DNA from: Pseudaquidulcibacter sp964443435
Lineage (GTDB): Bacteria; Pseudomonadota; Alphaproteobacteria; Caulobacterales; Aquidulcibacteraceae
NCBI GenBank assembly: GCA_964443435.1
Contig: CAYUCW010000026.1
Location: forward strand, 1-29,321
DNA length: 29,321 nucleotides
Direction: 5' to 3'
The notes below the pieces were generated by a model. It was not told the DNA's origin. It ran no database searches and was given only the letters and a program-made list of their open reading frames with translations. A program made the translations under genes and the position numbers. Shown piece after piece: positions 15,766-25,800 of the stretch (its first letter is position 1; the number at the start of each line of letters is the position of its first letter).

Positions 15766-16734
15766 TTAGTATAAAAACTTTGCAGCTCCTCTAAGGGCCG
15801 CAAATTTATCTTTTTTACGCCATACTGGAACATCTCTAAGGAAATGCGACATTAATCCAACATTTTTGAATCTATCGACAAATTTTTCAGTAGCTATGAA
15901 TTTAGACAATTGATCAGCAACGCCGCCGGCAATTACACATCCACCCAAAGCGCCCCAACTTAAAACGGCGTTAGAGCAAAAAGTCGCCAGAATGAGTGAC
16001 ATTGTTTCTGCCGATTTAACTGAGATTTCGCAAGTGCCATTTACAGCGGCTTCACCAATTTGTGGTGGTGCTTTAAAATTAGGTTTAACCCCTTCAATTT
16101 CGCAAATTGAATTATAGATTCTTAATAGACCAGGACCTGAAAGAACATGCTCAAAAGAAATTGGGGTTTCTTCGGTTGCAAGAATTCTAAGTATTTTGCG
16201 TTCAAGCTTGGTTCTTGGTGAAAATGCCTGATGACCGCCTTCGGTTGAAATAACTTGATATTTGCCATTTTGGTTCGGAACTAAGCCAGCTTGTCCAAGA
16301 CCAGTACCCGGCCCAAGAACAATAATTGGCGCATCCTTATTTGAATGGCCTGGTTTAATAACTTGGCATAAATTTGGATCTGAATCAGGGAATGCCATCG
16401 CTTGCGCGGCGAAATCATTTACCAATAATACATTGGCAAAACCAAACTCACCTTTAATTTTAGAAGCTTTAACAAGAATATCAGAATTAGTTAAGCGAAC
16501 TTCATCTGCACCTGTAACACCTGCTAATGCAAAAACTGCTTCTTCAGGTAAATCACCGAATTCAGATTTATATTGCATAATTGCTTCGTTTAAAGATGAA
16601 AAGTTTTCAACTTCTAATTCAGAAAGTTTTTCAATCCCTACATTACCTTTTGCGTTTATAACAGCGGTTGCAAGCCTGATATTAGTACCACCAATATCAC
16701 CAACTAATATTTTATTAGACAAATTTTCCCCCAT
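15766..16734 (-). CDS. glk: Glucokinase
   Basis: This 322-residue protein is a glucokinase of the E. coli Glk (ROK-independent) type that phosphorylates glucose with ATP. The ATP phosphate loop is GDIGGTNIRLA (12-22). The catalytic aspartate is D107 in VNDFAAQA, followed by GPGTGLGQAG (141-150) and the sugar-binding EGGHQAF (165-171). The start codon overlaps the edd stop as TAATG. It supplies glucose-6-phosphate to the zwf product encoded at the head of the same operon, which implies that glucose enters the cell unphosphorylated rather than through a glucose PTS. Confidence 0.94.
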   Translation of the reverse strand: MGENLSNKILVGDIGGTNIRLATAVINAKGNVGIEKLSELEVENFSSLNEAIMQYKSEFGDLPEEAVFALAGVTGADEVRLTNSDILVKASKIKGEFGFANVLLVNDFAAQAMAFPDSDPNLCQVIKPGHSNKDAPIIVLGPGTGLGQAGLVPNQNGKYQVISTEGGHQAFSPRTKLERKILRILATEETPISFEHVLSGPGLLRIYNSICEIEGVKPNFKAPPQIGEAAVNGTCEISVKSAETMSLILATFCSNAVLSWGALGGCVIAGGVADQLSKFIATEKFVDRFKNVGLMSHFLRDVPVWRKKDKFAALRGAAKFLY

Positions 16735-18560
16735 TAATCTAAATTGCTTGTGAAAATGCTTGCCCCAGATTCGGCATCACTAGCATTTTTTCTAAATATT
16801 CCAAATAATTCCCTGCCGAAATCAAAGCTTGAAGAAATATCTTCATTATAGATTATTTCTCTTGCTTCCCATTCATTTGCATCGACTTTGGCTTCGATTA
16901 TGCCATTGGCATCAATTAAAATTGTATCGCCATCGCGGATTTTACCAATATTACCACCAAGCGTAACTTCAGGGCTTACGTGAATAGCGGCAAGTATTTT
17001 ACCAGATGCGCCAGACATTCTTCCATCAGTAAGCAGCGCAACTTTATAGCCCTTATCTTGTAAAACACCAAGAGCAGGAACAAGCTTATGCAGCTCTGGC
17101 ATGCCATTGGCTCTTGGTCCTTGGCCTTTTACAACTACTACTATATCGTGGTTTAATTCATCAGCACTAAAGGCTTTATGGAATTCAGCTTGCGAATTAA
17201 AGACGCGCGCTTTGGCTTCTACTCTTTGATGCTCTGGCTTAACTGCGGAGATTTTCACGCAAGCTCTTCCAATATTGCCTTTAACAAGTCTTAGACCGCC
17301 AGATGTAGCAAATGGATTTGATATAGGGCGCAAAATTTCTTCATCGCCTGAGACACTTGCGCCATCTTTCCAAATTGCTTTGTCATTTTCAATGAAAGGC
17401 TCTTTGGTATAATTATTAAGCCCTTGTCCCGCGACAGTTAAGACATCTTCATGCGCAAGACCTGCATTAATTAATTCACGAATTAAGAATGCCATACCAC
17501 CTGCGGCATGGAAATGATTTACATCTGCTTGTCCATTTGGATAAACTCTTGCAAGTAAAGGCACATTTTCTGAAATTTCTTCAAAATCTGCCCAATCAAT
17601 TTTAATCCCTGCTGCCGCCGCCATTGCCGGCAAGTGAAGCATATGATTAGTAGATCCACCAGTAGCGCTTAGGCCAACCATTGCATTTACAATAGCTTTT
17701 TCATCAACAATATGACCAATCGGAAGATATTCACTGCCTAATTGGGTGATTTTCGCCGCACGCTCTGCGGCGGCTTTTACTAATGCAGTTCTTAATGGCG
17801 TATTTGGGTTTTCAAATGCGGAATTTGGTAAGTGTAAACCCATCATTTCCATCATCATTTGATTTGAATTGGCCGTACCATAAAAAGTACAAGTGCCAGC
17901 CGCATGATAGGCTTTGGCTTCGGAAGCAAGTAATGCATCGCGTCCGACTTTACCTTCGGCAAATAATTGGCGTGTTTTTGCTTTCTCACCATTAGAAATA
18001 CCAGAAGGCATTGGGCCAGCAGGGCAGAATATGAATGGAACCCAACCATATCTTAAAGCGCCAATAACAAGGCCCGGAACGATTTTATCGCAAACCCCAA
18101 GTGCAATGCCGGCATCAAATACATCATGCGACATAGAAACCGCAGTCGAAAGCGCAATTACTTCTCTTGAAAACAAGGATAATTCCATGCCTTCAAAGCC
18201 TTGGGTCACACCATCACACATAGCAGGGACACCGCCGGCAACTTGCGCCGTAGCACCTGCTTTACGGGCGGCATCTTTAATAATATCAGGGTATTTTTCA
18301 AAAGGCTGATGCGCCGATAACATATCATTAAATGCGGTAACAATACCAATATTGGGCCATTTGCCGCCTATAAGCTCATTTTTATCATTTAAAGGACACG
18401 CCGCATAAGTATGCGCTTGATTAGCAGCAGAAAGGCGCGAACGCGCAGGCTTATCGGTTTTGTGGCTTGCGATTAATTCAAGATATTTTTCGCGGCTAGG
18501 CTTTGATTTCTCAATAATTCGCTTAGTGATATTTTCAATATTTTTGTTTATTTTAGTCAT
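16734..18560 (-). CDS. edd: 6-phosphogluconate dehydratase
   Basis: This 608-residue IlvD/Edd-family dehydratase converts 6-phosphogluconate to KDPG. The three cysteines expected for its iron-sulfur cluster are present: C115 in PAMCDGVTQG, C157 in LGVCDKIVPG and C224 in GTCTFYGTANSNQ. Other family segments include GMELSLFSRE, PNIGIVTAFNDMLSAH near 69-84 and the C-terminal TDGRMSGASGK. Length matches Edd rather than IlvD (about 560). It begins 1 nt after the pgl stop (TAATATG) and couples to glk through TAATG. It is the pathway-defining enzyme of this operon and, with its oxygen-sensitive cluster type, a likely control point. Confidence 0.96.
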   Translation of the reverse strand: MTKINKNIENITKRIIEKSKPSREKYLELIASHKTDKPARSRLSAANQAHTYAACPLNDKNELIGGKWPNIGIVTAFNDMLSAHQPFEKYPDIIKDAARKAGATAQVAGGVPAMCDGVTQGFEGMELSLFSREVIALSTAVSMSHDVFDAGIALGVCDKIVPGLVIGALRYGWVPFIFCPAGPMPSGISNGEKAKTRQLFAEGKVGRDALLASEAKAYHAAGTCTFYGTANSNQMMMEMMGLHLPNSAFENPNTPLRTALVKAAAERAAKITQLGSEYLPIGHIVDEKAIVNAMVGLSATGGSTNHMLHLPAMAAAAGIKIDWADFEEISENVPLLARVYPNGQADVNHFHAAGGMAFLIRELINAGLAHEDVLTVAGQGLNNYTKEPFIENDKAIWKDGASVSGDEEILRPISNPFATSGGLRLVKGNIGRACVKISAVKPEHQRVEAKARVFNSQAEFHKAFSADELNHDIVVVVKGQGPRANGMPELHKLVPALGVLQDKGYKVALLTDGRMSGASGKILAAIHVSPEVTLGGNIGKIRDGDTILIDANGIIEAKVDANEWEAREIIYNEDISSSFDFGRELFGIFRKNASDAESGASIFTSNLD

Positions 18561-18561
18561 A

Positions 18562-19266
18562 TTAATTAGCCCAGAAAATTACGAAATTATCGATATTCGA
18601 TTTTCGCGCTGTATTGATAGGATACTCACATTCATTTTCATCATTATTGGAAATACAATGCTCAAAAGTCTTTAATTTTTCCTCACCAAATAATGCTAAA
18701 ATCACCATTTCTGTTTCGGCAACTACTGGTAAAGTTATTGTCATTCTTTGCGGATATGCGCCGCCAACCGATGAATGACTTACATCGGTCGCCATAATGG
18801 TTTTTGGTGTTTTTGATAATAATTCTTCTAATTCTTTGGCTTTTGGAAACCATGAAGCAGTATGGCCATCATTTCCCATGCCAAGCAAAATAGCGTCAAA
18901 TGGTCTTAATTTGCTATAAATTTCATTAATCTCGTTTTCAGCGGCAAAAGCATCAAGATTATTATTTTTCATACCAATAATATTAACACCTTTGGCATCT
19001 TCAAACGCGCGTCTAATCATTGCTTCATTAGAGCCAGCATTATCAAGATTAACCCATCTATCATCTACAAGGGCAATATCAATATTTTCCCAATCAAGAT
19101 TACGCATAGCAAGGTCTTTAAAAATTGGTTCAGGAGTTGAGCCACCAGAAACCGCAATTCTTGCCCTTTTGTTTTTAGATAAGGCATTATTAATAGCCGC
19201 TTCTATTGAATCGGCGGCGGCTTTAATTGCTTCATTTCTGTTTTCAAACTTAAGCATAGGTGACAT
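18562..19266 (-). CDS. pgl: 6-phosphogluconolactonase
   Basis: This 234-residue enzyme of the glucosamine-6-phosphate isomerase/6-phosphogluconolactonase (DevB/SOL) family hydrolyses 6-phosphogluconolactone. Recognisable motifs are SGGSTP (40-45), DDRWV (68-72) and GMGNDGHTASWFP (129-141), the last carrying the active-site histidine. The ATG at 19266 directly follows the zwf stop with no gap (TAGATG); a second in-frame ATG three codons later is possible. Its place between zwf and edd matches the order of the pathway steps. Confidence 0.94.
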   Translation of the reverse strand: MSPMLKFENRNEAIKAAADSIEAAINNALSKNKRARIAVSGGSTPEPIFKDLAMRNLDWENIDIALVDDRWVNLDNAGSNEAMIRRAFEDAKGVNIIGMKNNNLDAFAAENEINEIYSKLRPFDAILLGMGNDGHTASWFPKAKELEELLSKTPKTIMATDVSHSSVGGAYPQRMTITLPVVAETEMVILALFGEEKLKTFEHCISNNDENECEYPINTARKSNIDNFVIFWAN

Positions 19267-20754
19267 CTATAATAAATCTCTCCACGCTCTACCATCGCGG
19301 TCCATTAAAAGAGCCGCCGCAAGTGGCCCCTCAGATCCTGCATGATAATAGTGTGGAACTATGTTTTCAGATTCCCAAGCACCTATAATCTTATCAACCC
19401 AAGTCCATGCCGCTTCAACTTCGTCGCGGCGCATGAATAATGAAAGATTACCCCTTACAACATCAAGAATTAAACGCTCATAGGCTTCTGGGTATTTTAT
19501 TGTGAAGGCTTCTGCATAAGAAAGGTCAAGCGGCACGGTTTTAACACGTAAACCCCCAGGGCCAGGTTCTTTAATTTGCAGCCATAATTCAACCCCTTCA
19601 TCAGGCTGTAAGCGCATGATTAATTGATTGGGAAAGCTTGCGCCATCAAATAAATTATGAGGCGGTGGCTTAAATTGAACTACTATCTCTGACTTACGCT
19701 CAGGAAGCCTTTTGCCAGTTCTTAAATAGAAAGGAACGCCTTCCCAGCGCCAATTATTAACCGCAGCCTTTATAGCGACAAAAGTTTCGGTTGTGCTTTT
19801 GCTTTTGCTACCATCTGCATTAAGCGCTAATTCATCAATATAGGCTTTGGCTTGCTCTTCGCCAACAAGGCCGCTTTTATATTGTCCGCGTACGGTATAT
19901 TCATTTATGTTTTTTGCATCAATTGGTGCAAGCGCTTGCAATACTTTGATTTTTTCAGTTCTTATTGCGTCCGCTTCGACAGAATTTGGCGGCTCCATAG
20001 CAACAAGGCATAATAATTGTAGTAAGTGATTTTGCACCATATCGCGCATTGCGCCTGATTTATCATAATAATCACCACGCGAACCAACGCCAATGCTTTC
20101 AGAAGCTGTAATCTGTACGTGATCAATTGAATTTCTTGACCAAACTGGCTCAAAAAGGGCATTAGCAAAGCGAAGTACCAAAAGATTTTGTACGGTTTCT
20201 TTTCCTAAATAATGGTCAATACGATAAATGCGGTCTTCAGAGAAAACCTCGCCAACACCTTCATTAATTGTACGCGCCGATTCAAGATCCCGACCTAAAG
20301 GCTTTTCAAGAACAACTCTCGATTCGTTTGTAGCTAGTCCCGCTTTTTTAAGGCCTTGGCAAATAGTTATGAAAATAGAAGGCGGCGTTGATAAATAAAA
20401 CACTCTAATTCTATGTTTAACTTTATCGGCCTTTAAGGCATTATCAAGCAAAGACCACTCAGCAGTTTCAGAGCCAGCATCAATAGAAACATAATCAAGA
20501 AGTGCAAGAAAATCATTTAATTTTGGGTGATTTCTATCGCCACTCGCTAATCTTTCATAGCCGCTTATAACTTGTTCAATAAATTCATCACGGCTTAGTT
20601 TCTGCCTAGCGACACCGATTATTTTTGAATTTAAGGGAATTTGTCCGTCACAAAATCTATGGAATAATGAAGGGTAAAGCTTTCTTAAAGCAAGGTCGCC
20701 AGATGCGCCAAACACTATTAGTTCAAAGGATTGTACAGGTACAAATTCAGCCAT
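19267..20754 (-). CDS. zwf: Glucose-6-phosphate 1-dehydrogenase
   Basis: This 495-residue dehydrogenase oxidises glucose-6-phosphate to the lactone with NADP or NAD. The cofactor-binding fingerprint is GASGDLA (16-22), EKPLG is at 150-154, and the active-site signature RIDHYLGKE is at 178-186 with H181. Length is normal. It heads the operon zwf-pgl-edd-glk-eda-pyk. The ATG is preceded by only a weak GCGGA-like Shine-Dalgarno sequence. It is divergent from tamA across a very AT-rich 289-nt gap that should hold the operon promoter. No 6-phosphogluconate dehydrogenase gene accompanies it, so the linked route from 6-phosphogluconate is the Entner-Doudoroff branch. Confidence 0.96.
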   Translation of the reverse strand: MAEFVPVQSFELIVFGASGDLALRKLYPSLFHRFCDGQIPLNSKIIGVARQKLSRDEFIEQVISGYERLASGDRNHPKLNDFLALLDYVSIDAGSETAEWSLLDNALKADKVKHRIRVFYLSTPPSIFITICQGLKKAGLATNESRVVLEKPLGRDLESARTINEGVGEVFSEDRIYRIDHYLGKETVQNLLVLRFANALFEPVWSRNSIDHVQITASESIGVGSRGDYYDKSGAMRDMVQNHLLQLLCLVAMEPPNSVEADAIRTEKIKVLQALAPIDAKNINEYTVRGQYKSGLVGEEQAKAYIDELALNADGSKSKSTTETFVAIKAAVNNWRWEGVPFYLRTGKRLPERKSEIVVQFKPPPHNLFDGASFPNQLIMRLQPDEGVELWLQIKEPGPGGLRVKTVPLDLSYAEAFTIKYPEAYERLILDVVRGNLSLFMRRDEVEAAWTWVDKIIGAWESENIVPHYYHAGSEGPLAAALLMDRDGRAWRDLL

Positions 20755-21043
20755 CGTTTAGTTTCCGCTTGTTAGATTAAAATAATTTACTTTCTAATCT
20801 ATTTATATATAAAAATATATGCCCTTTGGGGTTTATATATGAATTAAATATTGCTTTTTGTTTTATTTATGCACATTGCTATAAAAAAAGCTTATAGTTT
20901 ATTATCGAATAAAAATAAATAAATTTCATTAAATTAATACAGTTTGAATTTGTTACATTAAATTTCTGCAAATAAGAGATATGCTATTGAAAGTCTTTAC
21001 TCAAAGAATTAAACATGAATAATACACATTCAATAGGGTTAAA
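20755..21043. other. Divergent intergenic region between zwf and tamA
   Basis: These 289 nt are strongly AT-rich and must carry promoters for both flanking operons, but no pair of -35/-10 boxes stands out. Two dyads lie on the zwf side: TAGATTA (20773-20779) with TAATCTA (20795-20801), and ATATATAAA (20805-20813) with TTTATATAT (20832-20840), the latter enclosing CCC-TTT-GGG. Given the base composition, chance is a real alternative. No gene of meaningful length is seen apart from a possible 10-codon leader before tamA. Confidence 0.5.
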
Positions 21044-21047
21044 TTGA
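21015..21047 (+). CDS. Possible 10-codon leader peptide before tamA
   Basis: An ATG at 21015 opens a frame encoding MNNTHSIGLN. Its TGA stop (21045-21047) overlaps the TTG start of tamA as TTGA. This could couple tamA translation to the leader and offset the weak start codon. The Shine-Dalgarno sequence before the leader is poor (AAAGAA), so the reading frame may be accidental. Confidence 0.25.
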   Translation: MNNTHSIGLN

Positions 21048-22867
21048 AAAAAATTACTACAATAAAACAAAGACTTAATCTTAAGCATGTATTTGCTATT
21101 GTTTTATTTTGTCAATCTTTTGCATATGAAGTTTATGCCGAACCCAGTGCATATATTATAAGTGATATAAATCAAAACCTTTTAGACAAAATAAAAGCAG
21201 CAATTGGCGAATCTAGCGAAGCACCGCAAAGTGCATTTGAAGCTAGAAAAAGGGCACAAATTGCGGCAAATTTTGCCGAAGAAGTTCTAAGGTCTGAGGG
21301 CTATTATAATTACACAATTACACCAGATATTAGTGATGAAATAATAAGCAATGATAATATTAAAATCAAAGCAATATTAAAAATTGAAACCGGACCAAGA
21401 TATTTAATCAAGAACCCTGAAATCGATTGGGTAACCCCGCCACCAAAAGCCGAAATTATCTCTAATATAAGCAATATATTGGATTCAATAAACAAGGCAC
21501 CAGCGCGCGCGGAAACTATTATTACGTCTGAAAGTCAAATATTGGGCACTGTTCTTGCCGGTGGTTATGCCGATGCGGAAATTTTACCAAGAAAAATTAT
21601 TATAGATCACGCAGATCTAAGCATGAATCCTAAGTTTAAAATTAATTCGGGCTTAATTGCAAAGCTTGGACTTGTTAATATAATTGGCCCTATTAAAACT
21701 GATGAAAAATGGCTTTATTCAATAGTCCCTTGGAAGCCTAATGATGAATATACGCCAGAATATATAAAAGAATTTGAGAAAAGGCTTTTGGATACTGGGG
21801 CTTATGATGCAGTAAATATTTCTTTGGGCGAAAATGACAAAACAACGGGCCTAAGAAATGTAAATCTGAGCCTGCAAAATCGCGCCCGCCTTAGTGTTGA
21901 AACCCAGCTTAGCTATTCAACAAACGAAGGCGTTGCCATAGAAGGGCGACTTGGAAGATATAATATTTTCAACCGTGCCGATAGTTTGATTTCAAGAATT
22001 GTTTTTGGTCAAGTTGAAAAAAGACTAGAAACAGAGCTTATATTACCACATTTTTATAAGCCAAATAAAAATCTTGCTTTATCAATTGCCGCTTTTGAAG
22101 ATGATACAAAAGCCTATCTTGAACGTGGCCTAAGTTTAAAGGCCGAACTAACGCAAAGATATGGTCTTAATTCATTCTATACTTATGGCATAAATTCGGA
22201 TTTATCTCGCACAAGAGAACCAAGTTTCACTAATCCCACTAATGGTATAGAGCGCGATTTTGGCGCTTTATCAATTATTGGCGCATTCTTAATTGATAGG
22301 ACTAATAATATATTAGATCCCATTAAAGGTTATAAGGCCGATGCGCGCGGTGAATTAACTTCAATTACTGGGGACGCGAATTTATCTTATTTTAAAATAG
22401 TTACCCAAGCCTCATATTATTATGATATTGGCAAAAAAAATAAGCAAATATTTGCGATAAGGGGTCGTATAGGTTCAATAATTGGGGCAACAATTCCAGA
22501 GCTTCCTTCGGGTAGAAGGCTTTATTCTGGTGGTGGCGGCTCGGTACGTGGTTATGGATATCAGTCTATTGGGCCAAGATATAATGATGCGGAAGCAACA
22601 CCAGTTGGCGGACTTTCATCTTTTGAAACCTCTATGGAATACCGCAGGAAAATAAATGATAAATTTAGCGCGGTTGGCTTTTTTGATACAGGAAGTTTGG
22701 GTATTGATAGCACACCAAGTTTTGATGAATTCCGCGCGGCGGTTGGGCTTGGCGTAAGATATAATTTAGGTTTTGCACCTTTAAGGCTTGATGTAGCCTA
22801 TCCGCTTGATAAGCCAAAAGGCGAGCAAAACATTCAAATATATATTGGGGTTGGACAGAGTTTCTAA
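21044..22867 (+). CDS. tamA: TamA-like Omp85-family outer-membrane assembly protein
   Basis: This 607-residue Omp85-superfamily protein is the outer-membrane half of the translocation and assembly module. The TTG start is the only start near the signal peptide: the frame is closed at 21020-21022 and has no internal ATG until far downstream. The signal peptide has a basic N region (2-14), a hydrophobic core (16-27) and likely cleavage after VYA at residue 32. POTRA-type domains occupy about 33-275 and a 16-stranded barrel the rest. The Omp85 loop-6 motif VRGY is at 501-504 (GGGGSVRGYGY), and the chain ends in F, as barrel proteins do. The stop overlaps the tamB start (TAATG). GGG about 6 nt before the start is the likely Shine-Dalgarno core. 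Confidence 0.92.
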   Translation: MKKITTIKQRLNLKHVFAIVLFCQSFAYEVYAEPSAYIISDINQNLLDKIKAAIGESSEAPQSAFEARKRAQIAANFAEEVLRSEGYYNYTITPDISDEIISNDNIKIKAILKIETGPRYLIKNPEIDWVTPPPKAEIISNISNILDSINKAPARAETIITSESQILGTVLAGGYADAEILPRKIIIDHADLSMNPKFKINSGLIAKLGLVNIIGPIKTDEKWLYSIVPWKPNDEYTPEYIKEFEKRLLDTGAYDAVNISLGENDKTTGLRNVNLSLQNRARLSVETQLSYSTNEGVAIEGRLGRYNIFNRADSLISRIVFGQVEKRLETELILPHFYKPNKNLALSIAAFEDDTKAYLERGLSLKAELTQRYGLNSFYTYGINSDLSRTREPSFTNPTNGIERDFGALSIIGAFLIDRTNNILDPIKGYKADARGELTSITGDANLSYFKIVTQASYYYDIGKKNKQIFAIRGRIGSIIGATIPELPSGRRLYSGGGGSVRGYGYQSIGPRYNDAEATPVGGLSSFETSMEYRRKINDKFSAVGFFDTGSLGIDSTPSFDEFRAAVGLGVRYNLGFAPLRLDVAYPLDKPKGEQNIQIYIGVGQSF

Positions 22868-25800
22868 TGACTGAAGAAAATTCAACTCCTGATCCACAGC
22901 AAGAAAAAGGCTTTGTTGAAAGGCGCAAAAAAAAGCGTACCAGAAAGCAAATCGTCAAGCATCACTTTATCCAAGCAATCGGCAGTGCCAATGCAATGAT
23001 AATGTTCATTGTGCTTGCGCTTTTATTTGGATGTATTGCTTTAAGATTTGGCGCAACCACAGAGCAAGGCAAGAAATTCATTGTCGAAAAAGTAAACGGC
23101 ATGCGCGTGGGGCCAATTGGTAATTTGTATGTTGACGGATTATCAGGGGATATATTCACTGAATTTACGCTAAAACACGCCTCTATAAAAGATGAAAAAG
23201 GGGTTTGGATTGAAGGACGTGACTTTGAAGCCAAATTGAATTTAATTAATTTAATTACGACTAATGTTCATATTAAGGATGTTAAATCCGAAGAAATTAA
23301 AATTTATCGCCGCCCAGTTTTAAGATTTAAAAAAGAAAAAAGAGAAAGACTTCCGGTATCTGTTAATATTGATAATATTAATGCCGCTATAGTAACCTAT
23401 CCTGAATTTTCGGCCGTGAAAGGGAATTGGGCCGCCGCAGGAAAATTAAAAGTTAAGCATAATAAAGATGTTACAGTTCTTGCAAAAATTTTAAATATAA
23501 ATCGTCCAAAAGATGGAGCAAAAGTCGAATTTAAATTCAAAGATAATATACCTTTATTTTTTGATATAGAGGCATATGAAGGAAATGGGGGCGCACTTGC
23601 GGGCATGCTTGGTCTTGATGTTAATAAGCCGCTTTTAATTAATATAAAAATTAATGAGAAAAAGCATCATGGAATTATTGATGTATTTGCAAAATCTGGA
23701 AATACAAATCTTGCATTTATAAAAGGTGATTGGTCGCCACAGAATGGAAAAATTAATGGCGATATTAATCTTGGTGCATCTTTTATAACTAATAAGTGGC
23801 AAGACCGTTTTGGAAGCTCGGTTAAGGTTAATTCAAATTGGAATAAAATAGATAATAATCAGAACCTTAGTTTTAATATTGATGGTATAAATACAGATAT
23901 TAAGGGCAATGGCATTGTTAATTTCAAAACCAAAAAAACCATCAACCCAATTAAAATTACGGGATCTATTATTAATCTTGATAATATTATTAAAACCAAT
24001 GCCGTTAAAATTGGTAATTTAGGGGTCGCTGGCAATCTTGAAGGCAAACTAAATGATTTTGATTTTAATGGACAATTTCAAACCAATTATTTATCCTTCG
24101 ACAAGCTAAATTATAAATTAGCGAATGGCCCAATCGGCATAAAACATTCGACTCAGAATACCGAACTAAGCCTTGGTGTAAATACTTTTGGCGGAACCGG
24201 AAACGGCATACTTGCAAAAATTCTTGGCACAAATCCCAAAGCTAATTTGAAGATAAATAAGGATGGAAAAGGCGATTTAATTATACAAGAACTTAATCTT
24301 GACGGGTTTAGTCTTGATGTAAAAGCCAAAGGTGCGCGTAATTTATTTGGTCAGATTATACTTAATGGTGGTACAGAATTAAACCTTGCCAATATAAGCG
24401 ATAAAAATGTTAGCGGCATTATTTTTAGTGATTTTACGGGTCGCCAAGATAATGGCTTTATCCTAAATTTAAATGGCACGGCGCAAGATTTTGCCACTAA
24501 GATAGATCATCTTAATCAAGCAATTGGAACAAAGCCAAAAATAAGTGGCACTATAAATATTCAAAAAGGCCTAGTAAGTTCTGATAATTTAAAGATTTAT
24601 GCCGATGAATTTGAAGCAATTGGACAAACTAAAAATGGCTTTAAAACCATTATTGGCAATATAAATACTAAAAATACTATTCTTAAGCCTTATGGCATGG
24701 CTGGGGAATTTAAGGGCGGCTGGCAATTAGTGTTCAAAGAAAAATCACCTTGGCCTAGCTTATTACTTGATATGAAATCTGGTAATTTTATTGCGCCAAA
24801 TTCTAAGCTTCAAGAAATTATTGGGATCAATCCTAATATTAAAACTCTGCTTGATTTTTCTTCAAATGGGGTAGAGTTTAAAAATGCCGAATTAAACGGC
24901 GCAAAGTCAAAAATGATTATGTTGGGCACAATTGGCTCTAAGCAAATTAATTTAAATGGGAATTGGAATATAAATGGACCAAATAATCTTGGCCCTTTGG
25001 AAATTCTTGGTAATCTTAGCGGGCAAATGAATATAACGGGAAACCCCGCTTCGGCTTTATTAAATATAAACTCTAAAATCCCGGAATTAATGCTTGCTGG
25101 CGCAAAAATAAGCCCTGCTAATTTTGATGCATATACTAATCTTGGTGATGAAAACAAAATTATAAAACTTAATCTTCTTGGGCAAAGCAATTTCGGAAAT
25201 ATTATCGGAAGAACAAGTATTCATCCCAATAAAAATGGGCTTGATATTCGCGATATAAACTTAAATGGTGGTGGTATAAGCCTTATTGGTTCTGCGCAAA
25301 TACCCAATAATAATCCTGTTCAAGCCGATATAGATTTTAATTTAAAAGAAGGCGCATTTCTTGCAAGTGGTGTTTTAAATGGCCGCTTAAGAATTAATAA
25401 TGATAAATCTAATATAAATATTAGCGGCAATAATTTTGCTTTAAGAGGCGGAAATATAAGAATTGCGGCTTTGAATATTAATGGAAATGGGTCACTTGAA
25501 GATTTAAAACTAAATACAAATTTACGCTCAATTACTCCTATGGCTCTAAGCTATAGTGGCACGAATACTATTTCCTATAATGGAAAAAATCTTGAAATCA
25601 CTAGCCTTGGTAGTGGCAATTTTGATGGTCGCGGCTTTACAATTAATAAGCCAATTATTTATTCTTCAAACGCTAATAATGAAAATCTAAATGGTCAAAT
25701 TATACTTGCCAGTCAAAGTGCAAAAAATATCCCTTCTCAAGGCAATATTAATATAAATGCAAACCGTAAAAATGGTCAAATTTATGCCAAAATTAATACA

